Below, one piece after another: positions 53,862-63,419 of a DNA stretch of 64,000 nucleotides; within the stretch, counting starts at the first letter, position 1; each line of letters starts with the position of its first letter. Under the pieces are notes generated by a model that searched no databases, was not told the origin of the DNA, and saw only the letters and a program-made list of their open reading frames with translations. Location of the stretch: NCBI GenBank assembly GCA_023376005.1, contig CM042157.1, positions 54,346,512-54,410,511 of the forward strand. Direction: 5' to 3'. The position numbers and the translations under genes are program-made. The stretch comes from Doryteuthis pealeii. Lineage: Eukaryota > Mollusca > Cephalopoda > Myopsida > Loliginidae.

Positions 53862-53870
<9 letters not shown>
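53541..53870 (+). mobile_element. tRNA-like SINE carrying a hammerhead ribozyme
   Basis: A GC-richer island. 5' part GTCGTTGTCCTGGAGGTGAC ... GCGATGGGCGTCAAGAC; then a tRNA-like unit with A-box-like TGGCCCAGGTG (53685-53695) and B-box GGTTCAATC (53728-53736); then a hammerhead motif (53760-53804); then GTTTGCCAAGTTGTCTGGTC and an AT-rich end running into (TA)n (53867-53908). Boundaries are estimates and no TSD was identified. Could also be part of a Penelope-like element's long terminal repeat. Confidence 0.65.
53760..53804 (+). ncRNA. Hammerhead ribozyme motif, type I, minimal stem III
   Basis: All core elements are present in order: stem I GCACTG/CAGTGC (53760-53765 with 53799-53804, 6 bp perfect); CTGATGA (53766-53772); stem II GTCC/GGTC (53773-53776 with 53783-53786, three pairs and one U-U) with loop AAAGGA; GAAA (53787-53790); stem III A-U and C-G with loop AGCT; cleavage triplet GTC (53796-53798). 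Short stem III matches the hammerheads described in Penelope-like elements and retrozymes. Self-cleavage would fall after 53798. Confidence 0.8.
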
Positions 53871-53909
<39 letters not shown>

Positions 53910-54153
53910 CTGTAACCCAGCAAAAACACCACATTACAGTAAGATTTTTATTGAAGCAATATACTTAGAATTCTCTAACTTTGATAATAATGCAATTTCC
54001 AGTCCAACTTGAAACAGATTGATAATTTTGTAGGTCTGCATTCATGCTGAATGTCATTTTTTAATGATCAAAATTCTCATTATAATCTATAGAAAAGATT
54101 TACTTTTAAGCCTTGTCAATCATTGTCTTTACTATAATTTTCCCTATGCTTGC

Positions 54154-54178
54154 ATATATATATATATATATATATAAA
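54154..54178. repeat. (TA)n microsatellite
   Basis: About 12 TA units. Confidence 0.9.
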
Positions 54179-54214
54179 CAGCACTTACATCTCACAAACC
54201 ATCCAATTAAGATG

Positions 54215-54430
54215 AGCAAGACATACTGGCTATTGCTGGAGAAGCAAGGACAAACTCATATGTGATGTTCTCCTATGGACACCTACACATGACTGAACAG
54301 CAAAAACTTTCATTCATCAGCTCTGTGCAGACACTAGATGCCATCTACATAATTTACCAAAAAGTATAGGGGCAGGTGGGAGAGAGGATTCAAAGGAATC
54401 TGTGCTGTCAGCAAACCTTGATTATAATGA
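54215..54430 (+). pseudogene. LINE family D, ORF2 C-terminus (broken)
   Basis: + strand reads HTGYCWRSKDKLICDVLLWT PTHD, stop, AKTFIHQLCADTRCHLHNLP, then the terminal ...SVLSANLDYNDDD with a GAT-rich tail. Same 3' end as 22385, opposite strand. Confidence 0.85.
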
Positions 54431-54595
54431 TGACGATCTTAGAAAAGCAGAATTAATATCACAAAGATCACCACGGAAATATTAAAATGTTTTGATAGGG
54501 ATGATGAACAGTTGAAGACTTTAAAATCATAAAGGAACAACCATAGAAATGTTAGCATCTTTTTTTAAACACTCTATATCTAGATATATAAAGTT
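54430..54595. other. Unassigned DNA
   Basis: No feature recognised. Confidence 0.35.
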
Positions 54596-54599
54596 TTAT

Positions 54600-54715
54600 A
54601 TTATTTTGAGTTTTCGGACTGTTGTCCTCATCTTTGTTATATACACAATGTTTCAGTCGATGTGCACTCTGGCCTTCTTCAGGTATTTCTTGTCAAAGTT
54701 TTTGTGCAATTTAAT
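54600..54715 (-). mobile_element. SINE family G tail
   Basis: Minus strand: AAGAAATACCTGAAGAAGGC, 12-nt loop, GACTGAAACATTG, TATAACAAAGATGAGGACAA. Confidence 0.8.
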
Positions 54716-54719
54716 CAAT

Positions 54720-55312
54720 TTCTTGGTAAGAGAGTGTCAAAGGAATCCATGCTTGATAATTATGATCATTTGGTTTGTGATTTCTACGAAAATGATGAAC
54801 AATTTCTTTAATTAATATTTCAATGATTATTTCCATTGTCATCAGAATCACATTGTTCTTTTTTTGCAAGACAGGAGATACATAAAATGTTGCCTAAAGA
54901 AAATAAGAAAAAACAAAAAGAACTCAAAAAAAATTGCATAAACACAAAGCAATAAAATGGGGAGGGGGAGGGAAAATTCTGTGGTCGTAAGGAAAAAAAA
55001 AAAAAAGAGCTAACAGTCAATTATGATATAATCATGGTAGGGTGTGGTTGGGAGAGAAGATAACAATTGTCCTGTCCAAAAACTAAAAGTAAAAAATAAC
55101 CAAAAAGGAGTTGGTCAAAAAACTGAAAGAGGCGGACAAAGAGAATTTTGGGAGATGAAGGTGTCAAGAAGAGATAAAATGGATTTTGATGTGTTTAAAG
55201 TGACAGTTTTGTGTTGTAAAGTGGAACTTTAAGGGTGCTAAGTGTCTAATGGTTGAGATTGAAGTTAAGATTATTTATATATATCTGACATATATTAGGT
55301 TAATCTTATGAA

Positions 55313-55315
<3 letters not shown>
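54720..55315. other. Unassigned DNA; unsupported 62-aa frame
   Basis: Open frame 55044-55232 (+) is Lys/Arg/Val-rich with no domain or splice support. 54890-55020 is purine-rich. Confidence 0.35.
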
Positions 55316-55317
<2 letters not shown>

Positions 55318-55349
<32 letters not shown>

Positions 55350-55420
55350 TTTGTTTACTTTAGAACATCTGCATTTGTATTTGTCTATATTGCCACTTCT
55401 GTAATTGTATCTGAGTGTGA

Positions 55421-55461
<41 letters not shown>

Positions 55462-55828
55462 GAATTTCTTCATATTGTTGGATTTATTTCCATATTTACT
55501 CCCATATATATATATATATATATATAATATAGTTTTCTATATTTATAAGTAAAGAGAGCTCAATATCATTGATATCTAAGGATAGCTATCAAGCACCATT
55601 GACTTCATGACTTTGCTGCCCTAACTTATATACATACTATATATGTGCATGTGTGTATATATGAGGAGTAAATTTTCCTCTAATTTCAACCACACACACA
55701 CACACACACACACACATTTTTATAGTGTATTCGAAGCATTATGTGTAATTGAATAAGTTGTTTTTTTTAAGGCAGCAAAATAATGCGATGTATGTTGGAA
55801 AAACATATTTATTTAATTCTTTTGTTGT

Positions 55829-55859
<31 letters not shown>

Positions 55860-55994
55860 CACACACACATTCATTCATTCATACATACATACATACATAC
55901 ATACATACATACTAAATCTCTGTATCTATTTTTGTATACCTCATTCTATGTTTAATGTTTAAACGCCTCTCCTTTTCCATATATATATATATAT

Positions 55995-56036
<42 letters not shown>

Positions 56037-56040
56037 CTTG
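55318..56040. repeat. Cluster of (CA)n, (TA)n and (CATA)n microsatellites
   Basis: (CA) 55320-55347; (TA) 55423-55459, 55504-55528; (CA) 55691-55716; (TA) 55830-55858; (CATA) 55882-55912; (TA) 55980-56036. 55550-55640 is a diverged copy of dispersed repeat R1. Confidence 0.9.
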
Positions 56041-56400
56041 AATATGATGTTTTGCCAAAGTTGAAATTAATATCTTTAAAGCTAAATATTCACAGAGACT
56101 GAAATTATAAGTCAACAACTCAGATTTTACAAGTATATAAACTTGCTGTATAAAATAGATTTTGACCGTTTCAGTTTAGAAGGTTATTAATAGGTTTAAT
56201 AAGAATGAATAATAATAGTCATACTAATATCACTTGCATTAAAAAAAAATTGCTTGAACCAAAATTATAGGATAGCCTTTTGTAAGATTTGCCTAAAGTC
56301 ATCTTGGCTTGCCAAAGAGAAATCAATGTTAATCTTATTGTACTGCTATAAAGTTAATTATGTAGGGTGAACTATCACAAAGATCCTCTCCTTAAACATC
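56040..56400. other. AT-rich DNA, no gene seen
   Basis: No feature recognised. Confidence 0.4.
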
Positions 56401-56830
56401 ATCATCATCATCTTTTGAACAAGTTTTTTCACACATGTATCTGGTTTTCAATAGAGATCAAGTGACAAGGAGTCTCTTCTATAAACTAGGACTCTTCTCT
56501 GTAAATCTACCTGATTAAGTTAATGCTATCATCAGGGTGGTATGAATTCTTCTGCTGATTACCATCCCCTCCCCTAATCTCTTTGTAAAGCTCTTTAGGA
56601 CTGTTCCAAGCATGCCAGTAATGATGGGTGTAGAACTTGTTTCCTTCATTTTACACAGTCTCTTGAAAGATTTTAATATCTTTTTTATGCTTTTTGCTTT
56701 TTTGAAGAATAGTGGACTTCTCTCTTTGTTTATGGTGACTGGATCCAGTTGGATTTCATGATCCATTTGGATCTTAAAATACAGGAGAATTTTATGCATC
56801 TTTTATTATTCCTTAAGACATAATCATTAT
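56400..56830 (-). pseudogene. LINE restriction-like endonuclease C-terminus, copy F3
   Basis: The 94-aa minus frame (56799-56515) reads ILLYFKIQMDHEIQ at its start and LKSFKRLCKMKETSSTPIIT, MLGTVLKSFTKRLGEGMVI later, matching the ...KKLWNMKVTVIPIV(I)GALGTVPKGLEKRLGE... consensus. The RPD...D region is lost in between. Confidence 0.7.
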
Positions 56831-57375
56831 GAGAGTTGATTTGTAAATATGGTCTCCAATCCTGTGTGACAAGTATAGGCCAGAATAATGAAATTGTTAT
56901 TGAAATTAAGTAAATTCATTTGTCTTCAAAATTTACAAGGTTCTTTTTTATTAGTACTACACATTTTAAAAACATTTTATCCAATTTTTTTTTTAAAAAA
57001 TCCGCAATCTTTTTTACTTTTGATTTAAGTTTTAACTTTGAATAAAAAAATGTTAACTTTTTGACACCTTTCAATTTTGTGAATAACCAGAAGTCTAATG
57101 ACTCGGCTTTGGACTGATTTATCATCCTTTTAGCAATGCAACATTAATGTGCTACTTACTTGTTTCAGTCTTGATTTGATTTTGCATGAGTGAAAGACAA
57201 GGGGAATAATTGTAGTTGTGTGTGTAAGATGTGGAAAATTTCCAATTTGTTATAACCAAAAAGCACTGATAATTTGACTCAAAAGCAATTTCTCTTCTGT
57301 TGCTAGGAAAATCTAAAGGGATCTTATCATAGAAAAGTTTCCGCTAAAATGTCCTGTTTTCCCAATAATTCAATT
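56830..57375. other. AT-rich DNA, no gene seen
   Basis: A Lys-rich minus frame (57125-56916) is A/T composition only. Confidence 0.4.
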
Positions 57376-57379
57376 ACAA

Positions 57380-57790
57380 TTGCAAGTTTTTCATATCAGT
57401 TTTAACATAGTCTAAGTGACAGCAAGTCACCTCAGGTCTCCTGGACTCTTCTAATTATTTTAGCTGATTTTAACAGTGCTGTGGTCTGGATGTTCTCAAT
57501 TCTTCCTCTTATCTCCAGTTCTCCCAGTCCCTTTTCCAGGCTTTTCAGGACCATTCCAAGAGCATCAACTATAATTGGTATCAGTCATGTTTAACATCCT
57601 TTTCAGATCTCTGGCAAGATCCAAGTATTTGTCAATCTTTTTGCTTTCACTGGAACAGCAAAATCCACTCAATGCTAAGTTCTTTTCTTGTTGATTAGGT
57701 CTGATCTTCTAAATGGAATTCGGTGAATTTTATGCATTTCATTTTCTAGAACAGATTCTGGTTTGTGCAAATAGAAATTTTAATATTTTG
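57380..57790 (-). pseudogene. LINE restriction-like endonuclease C-terminus, copy F4
   Basis: Same block as copies F1-F2 at the DNA level: GTCTAAGTGACAGCAAGTCA, GACCATTCCAAGAGCATCAA, GGCAAGATCCAAGTATTTGT, GGAACAGCAAAATCCACTCA. Confidence 0.75.
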
Positions 57791-57823
57791 CCCAATTACC
57801 AATGGATAATCATCATCATCATC

Positions 57824-57832
<9 letters not shown>

Positions 57833-57861
<29 letters not shown>
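57833..57861. repeat. (AAT)n microsatellite
   Basis: About ten AAT units separating LINE F copies F4 and F5. Confidence 0.95.
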
Positions 57862-57864
57862 GAA

Positions 57865-58265
57865 TTTTTATGCCAGTAGTAACCTCAGCTCTCAGAACTC
57901 TTATAAATATCATAACCTATTTCAACAGTGTTGTGGTCTAGACATAGTCAATTCTTTCTCAGATCTCCAATTGCCTTGCTCTATTTTCCAGGTTCTTTGG
58001 GATTGTTCACAGTACTCCAACTCTGATTAGTATCACCATCATCTTCATGTTCTCTTAATTTTTCCAGCTCTCTGACAAGGTCCAGGTATTCAGTTTTTTG
58101 CTTTCCTTTATTTTTACTCTGTAATCTGCCGGAACAGTGAGGTCCACTTGTTGACTACAACTAGGTTTAGTCTTTTTGCCTTGTTTATTATTATTATCAT
58201 CATTATGAAAAGTGCTTTCTCTCACTAGTTTGCTTTTTTTTTTCAATTGACTATCAGTTCCAGCC
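57865..58265 (-). pseudogene. LINE restriction-like endonuclease C-terminus, copy F5
   Basis: The 70-aa minus frame (58267-58055) contains QQVDLTVPADYRVKIKESKK, equivalent to VDFAVPADHRVKIKESEK; the RPD motif is missing (KTKPSCSQQ). Confidence 0.75.
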
Positions 58266-58490
58266 ATTATTAAGCACTTGTTTACATAAATAAATCTGTT
58301 ATTTCTTTAGCACAGAGTCCCCCCCCTCTCATATGATAGGTATAAATGTCTGGGTATCTTAGAAGAAAAAAAAGATCATCTTTGTTTATCTCTTAAACTT
58401 GAATGTTGTTTTAAATCCATCAACTGTTAATTAGTCATCCTCTTTGTATTAATTGGTTTGACTGTTGTCTTGTCTTCAACTCACTTTTCA

Positions 58491-59222
58491 AAATTTAGTA
58501 TTTCATCTTTTTTGAGTAGAAAATAGAGACATTTGCTTGAAATTTGTTCTCTTGTTGGGTCTTCATTTCATCTTCTTGAACATCTTTTTTTAAATATCGG
58601 TAATTTATGAGGAAGACTGTCCCGGTCTCCTGCCTCAAAACTTGCTACCGGTGATTGCTGAAAAACCAACCCAGCTACAATTGAAGTCCGTAGCCAAGGC
58701 AGTGTCACTTGAAAGTAAACAACCAACTTGGGGCGTTTTTTTTTTTTTTTTTTTTGTTTTTTTCGACATTCACTTACATATAAAAAAATCCAAGACGTTT
58801 ATTTTTTTCGGTATTTTCATTTTATTTTAATATATTTTTTTCCAACAATCAATTACAAGTAAAAAAAAAAATCAAAATATTTAGATATTCTTGCTTATTT
58901 AAACTAAAAACAAGACATTAAACAAACATGAATAAAAGAAAATCTGAGTATTTAGATATTCTTTTATATTTTAATAAAATAAAAAAAAACTATCTATCTA
59001 GTCATCTTCATATCTATCTATTGCTTCGGCTACAGACTTCAATCATAGCTGGGGTTGGTTTTTCACCACTCACCGTTAGCAAGTTTTGAGGCAGGAGACC
59101 GGGACGGTCTTCCTCATAAATTACCTAAATATCTAGTGAAAAGTACTTATTAAGTTTCTATATAAAATTTAATGAAAATTACTCAGGTGTTTCTGAAGTG
59201 ATACAACTTTACCTCACAATTA
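58491..59222 (+). repeat. Duplicated segment A (contains DNA transposon)
   Basis: 58555-58598 plus 59134-59222 aligns with 61009-61122 (TTTCATCTTCTTGAACAT; ATTAAGTTTCTATATAAAAT; GAAAATTACTCAGGTGTTT; ACCTCACAATTATA). The transposon at 58599-59125 is absent from the second copy. Confidence 0.85.
58599..59125. mobile_element. DNA transposon with ~100-bp TIRs and 8-bp TSD
   Basis: Termini GGTAATTTATGAGGAAGAC...; left (58599-58705) and right (59020-59125) arms are ~90% identical inverted repeats. TAAATATC at 58591-58598 and 59126-59133 is an 8-bp target duplication, compatible with hAT- or P-type integration. The interior is poly-T/poly-A rich without a transposase: non-autonomous. Confidence 0.9.
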
Positions 59223-59224
59223 TA

Positions 59225-60940
59225 CACCACCCTGTTGGTAGGGCTTATGATATGCTGACTGTATCCTCCCTGCAGAGGGTAACCCCCCCCCAAAAAAGGG
59301 AGTGTTCTGGATATGATACTAAACTGCATCTGATAGTGAGGCTACAGTTTTGGAGATCTGGAGAATGTGGAGTACCCTCTTCATTGTCATTATTTGCAGA
59401 TCCACTCCCATCTATATGTTAAATAGATCTGTGTAAAAAATATTTGTATTTGATAGGAATACTTGATGCCATTTAACAGTAAATTATTTGTATCAAAATT
59501 AGTTACTTGAAGCCGTAATTACTAAGGATTATTATTATTAGTTACTTGAAACCAGAAACTGTATGCAAACAAATGAATATTATTAAATAGAAATAATTAC
59601 TGAAAGCCACATGATTATTAGTATTAGATAAGAATACTTGAAATCCTACAACTGTGTGCAAATTATTTGTATTAGGTAAGAATATTTGATACCATTAAAT
59701 TATTTGTATTAAGAATAGTTACTTGAAGCTATAATTGTTTACTAAAGATCATTATTAGTTGATTGAAACCATATAACTGTAAACAAATGACTATTATAAG
59801 ATAGAGATAATTACTTGAAACCATATAATTACTAGTATTAGATAAGAATACTTGAAATGATATAACTGTATACAAATTATTTAATTTAATTAATAGATAA
59901 GAATACTTGATGCCATATAACTGTAAATTATCTGTAGTAAGAATTGTTTACTAAGGAGTATTATTAGTTACTTGAAACCATATAACTGTTTGTAAACAAA
60001 TGACTATCATAAGGTAGAAATAATCACTTGAAATCATATCATTAGGTATGAATACTTCAAATAATTTGTTGGTAGGAATACTTGAAACCATACAACTGTA
60101 TTCAAATAGTTTGTTGGATAGGAATACTTGAAACCATAGAACTGTATTCAAATAATTTGTTGGATAGGAATACTTGAAACCATAGAACTGTATTCAAATA
60201 ATTTGTTGGATAGGAATACTTGAAACCATACAACTGTATTCAAATAATTTGTTGGATAGGAATACTTGAAACCATACAACTGTATTCAAATAATTTGTTG
60301 GATAGGAATACTTGAAACCATACAACTGTATTCAAATAATTTGTTGGATAGGAATACTTGAAACCATAGAACTGTATTCAAATAATTTGTTGATAGGAAT
60401 ACTTGAAACCATAGAACTGTATTCAAATAATTGTTGGATAGGAATACTTGAAACCATAGAACTGTATTCAAATAATTTGTTGGATAGGAATACTTGAAAC
60501 CATACAACTGTATTCAAATAATTTGTTGGATAGGAATACTTGAAACCATACAACTGTATTCAAATAATTTGTTGATAGGAATACTTGAAACCATACAACT
60601 GTATTCAAATAATTTGTTGGATAGGAATACTTGAGACCATATAACTGTATTCAAATAATTTGTTGATAGGAATACTTGAGACCATACAACTGTATTCAAA
60701 TAATTTGTTGGATAGAATACTTGAGACCATACAACTGTATTCAAATAATTGTTGGATAGGAATACTTGCAAATAATTTGTTGGATAGGAATACTTGATAT
60801 CATATAACACTGTTCAAAAAACTCTTAAGTAACTACACAAGAAATGTAAATATGAACGTATGATGAACACAATTTTCTAAACTCTTGGTATAAAATAACC
60901 TTAGACAGGTTGATATACCATTGAAAGCGATCAAACAATT
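59225..60940 (+). mobile_element. Family C retroposon, giant copy with expanded VNTR
   Basis: Start block ACCACCCTGTTGGTAGGGCT, GGCTACAGTTTTGGAGATCT, then ~14 diverged 46-bp-type units (59450-60060), the homogeneous array 60069-60800, and the end block ATAAAATAACCTTAGACAGG, GATATACCATTGAAAGCGATC. About 1.7 kb against ~0.4-0.6 kb for the other copies. Confidence 0.9.
60069..60800 (+). repeat. 46-bp minisatellite, ~15 copies
   Basis: Unit GGATAGGAATACTTGAAACC + ATA(C/G)AACTGTATTCAAATAA + TTTGTT. 44-46 bp variants occur. C/G variants at one position come in blocks (G at units 2-3 and 7-9; C at 4-6 and 10-12), and a GAGACC variant marks the last three units. Because 46 is not a multiple of 3 and the unit lacks stops, the minus strand shows long repeat-encoded frames that are not genes. 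Confidence 0.95.
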
Positions 60941-61008
60941 TTCAAAACTGAGAATTTAATTGAGAAAATATTTTCTCAATTGCCTTTTGCATTTTTGGTT
61001 TAGCCTAT

Positions 61009-61122
61009 ATTTTCATCTTCTTGAACATATTTTTAAAAATCTCATCAAAATTATTCATTAAGCTTCTATGTAAAATTTCATGAAAATTACTCAGGTGTTT
61101 TTGAGCCTCACCTCACAATTAT
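61009..61122 (+). repeat. Duplicated segment A' (empty site)
   Basis: See 58491-59222. A' reads GAACATATTTTTAAAAATCT at the position of the transposon insertion. Confidence 0.85.
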
Positions 61123-61129
61123 ACGCGCA

Positions 61130-61690
61130 CAGCTTACATCACCCGTTGTAAACGCATACACCTAAGAAGACATGAACACAGAGGTTCTTGATTATATTCT
61201 GTCTGATTTTTCTCTGCGTGGGAGTGGTGGGTAGAGTGTTAACATCTCTCTCACTCATTTCTCCTTTTTACTCCCACCCTTTACCACCCCCTATCACATC
61301 ATCTTACCCCCACCATTGTCATCGATGCTCGCTCGACCTCCTATCTCTTTTCTATAATCTGCCTCCTTCCTTCCTGCTTTTCCCCCCAACCCCCTCTACA
61401 CCCCCTGTTTCGCGTTTCTCTCGGCGCCCTGCCTTTACTCACTAATTAATACCTCGTCTCAGAAAATGTTTTTACCACAAAAGTCGCAATGGTGTCGTAG
61501 TTCTCATCAGAGCCAGCCAGAAAACTGCCGATCGTTTTGGTTTTGTTTCTTCTTTTTCTTTTTTCCTTTTCGATTTTATTTTATTTATTTATTTATTTTT
61601 TTTTTTGGTCACGTTTTTCCCGGGTTTTACTTCTCTACCAAATCAAGTACACTTCACCGGAATTGTACAATCCCTGTTGCCACTTGCCAC
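61130..61690. other. C/T-rich DNA, no gene supported
   Basis: Pro/Ser/Leu-rich frame at 61188-61445 (+) follows from pyrimidine richness. T-runs at 61546-61608. Confidence 0.45.
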
Positions 61691-61697
61691 AAGCAGA

Positions 61698-61701
61698 TTT
61701 C

Positions 61702-61767
<66 letters not shown>

Positions 61768-61851
61768 CTCAAACTAGCTCTCACTTTTTTCTTCTACATC
61801 ATCCTATCTGGCTTGCTCTCTGTCTTTTTACTTCATTCAGAGTATTTCTCT

Positions 61852-61895
<44 letters not shown>

Positions 61896-61973
61896 ATTCT
61901 CTTCCCTTTAACTACTTTACTCTCTCTCATTGAATCCACAATTTCTAGATTTATCTGATTCTCTTTCTTTAAT

Positions 61974-62047
<74 letters not shown>

Positions 62048-62085
62048 CTAACTATTTCTGGATTTATCTTTTCATTCTCTTTCTT

Positions 62086-62128
<43 letters not shown>

Positions 62129-62422
62129 TCTCTATCTTTCTACTCTCTCTTCCTATCTGGTTTGTTCTCTCAACTAGAACCCATCTCTCTCTCACCAGTT
62201 TTCTCTTTCTTTTTTCCCTTTTATCTTTTTATTTGAAAATCTTCAAACTCATCTCTCTATTTCCCTTAGGATATCTTTTTATTGATTGCCTTTTTTTTTC
62301 TCTCTCTCTCTCACCTTTTGCTTTTCTATTATCATTTTTCTACTACCCCCCCCTTTATACCCAGTTCTCTTCCATTTTATTCACTTTGCTTTCCTTCTTT
62401 TATTTATTTACTTATTTGCTTC

Positions 62423-62492
<70 letters not shown>

Positions 62493-62500
62493 GTTTTTAT
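61698..62500. repeat. Giant (CT)n polypyrimidine array
   Basis: Pure CT blocks at 61698-61748 (then CTAT to 61770), 61852-61892, 61976-62042, 62090-62125 and 62424-62490, joined by CT-rich spacers. The 195-aa + strand frame is Ser-Leu repeats and not a gene. Confidence 0.95.
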
Positions 62501-62750
62501 TCTCTAATTGTTGTTAATTTTAGGATGTGGTGATTCTCTTTTTGAACCTTGGATTAGTTTTGTCTTTTCATGGGCTGAAAAATATAATTTAGATGAAATT
62601 TTAATGAAATTTACCTGTGAAATGGAGACATTACTTTTTCAAAATTAGCTTTTTCATTGAAACATCATTGACCTTACTTTTACTTTCTAAATTAAAAGTG
62701 GGTTAAGAATTCTAGGTTGTAAAACAAAACAAAAATTTAAGCTATAATCT
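62500..62750. other. AT-rich DNA, no gene seen
   Basis: No feature recognised. Confidence 0.4.
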
Positions 62751-62754
62751 TTAA

Positions 62755-62905
62755 CCATATTTAAATATTTGATATGGTATAACAATGTGTGAAAAACTCT
62801 AAAGAAAAAACTACACAAAAAATGTACAATGAATGTGATTCCTTAACCTTTAGGCATAAAATAATTCTAGACAAGTTGAAATGCCATTAAAATCAATCAG
62901 TCAAC
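62755..62905 (+). mobile_element. Family C retroposon, 5'-truncated tail
   Basis: ATTTGATATGGTATAACAAT, AACTACACAAAAAATGTACA, GGCATAAAATAATTCTAGAC, GAAATGCCATTAAAATCAAT. Confidence 0.8.
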
Positions 62906-63139
62906 CGAAACACGAGAGCTAAAAAGTCAAACCTTAGTGCTTGTTGCGATACATTCTACCATTGAGTATTATGTACACTTATTATTATTATTATTTAAAA
63001 TATTGTTTAACCTACCTGATCTTGATTATACTTGTGTTGATGCATTGATGAAAATCTGTGGCAAAGATGTCTGCTGTGTCTGTCATTAATGAAACTACCA
63101 TTGTGTGTTGAGATAATTTTTTATTTCATTTGAGATGTA

Positions 63140-63414
63140 CAAGGTGTTTCAGAAAAATTTATATCATTTCATAATCTAATAACTTGATCAATTCTGATTC
63201 AAATGATCTCAAAATTTAACAGCATGTGTAGAAACAATTCAAAATTCTATATTTGATATTTCCAGAGAATTTCATTTCTATACCTGAAAAGAAAAAGCAT
63301 AAATTATCAAACATAGAATATTTACCTGTTTCTACACAAATTTGAAATCATTTAAATGAGACTTGGTCAAGTTATTAGATTACAAAATGATATCAATTTT
63401 TCTCAACCATCCTG
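63140..63414. mobile_element. TA-flanked mariner-like palindromic MITE, 275 bp
   Basis: Ends TACAAGGTGTTTCAGAAAAA and (other strand) TACAGGATGGTTGAGAAAAA, both running into TATATCATTT / GATATCATTT and TAATCTAATAACTTGA; arms ~115 bp at ~80-85%. TA at 63138-63139 and 63415-63416. Confidence 0.85.
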
Positions 63415-63419
63415 TATAA

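Noticed and set aside
60069..60800. CRISPR-like direct repeats
   Set aside because: The units are contiguous with no variable spacers, and the sequence is from an animal.
60286..60810. Minus-strand 73-98-aa frames with repeated VFLSNKLFEY-like units
   Set aside because: They are the 46-bp minisatellite read in successive frames; no start context or independent support.
61930..62517. 195-aa open frame
   Set aside because: Ser-Leu repeats from (CT)n; shared by all three frames.
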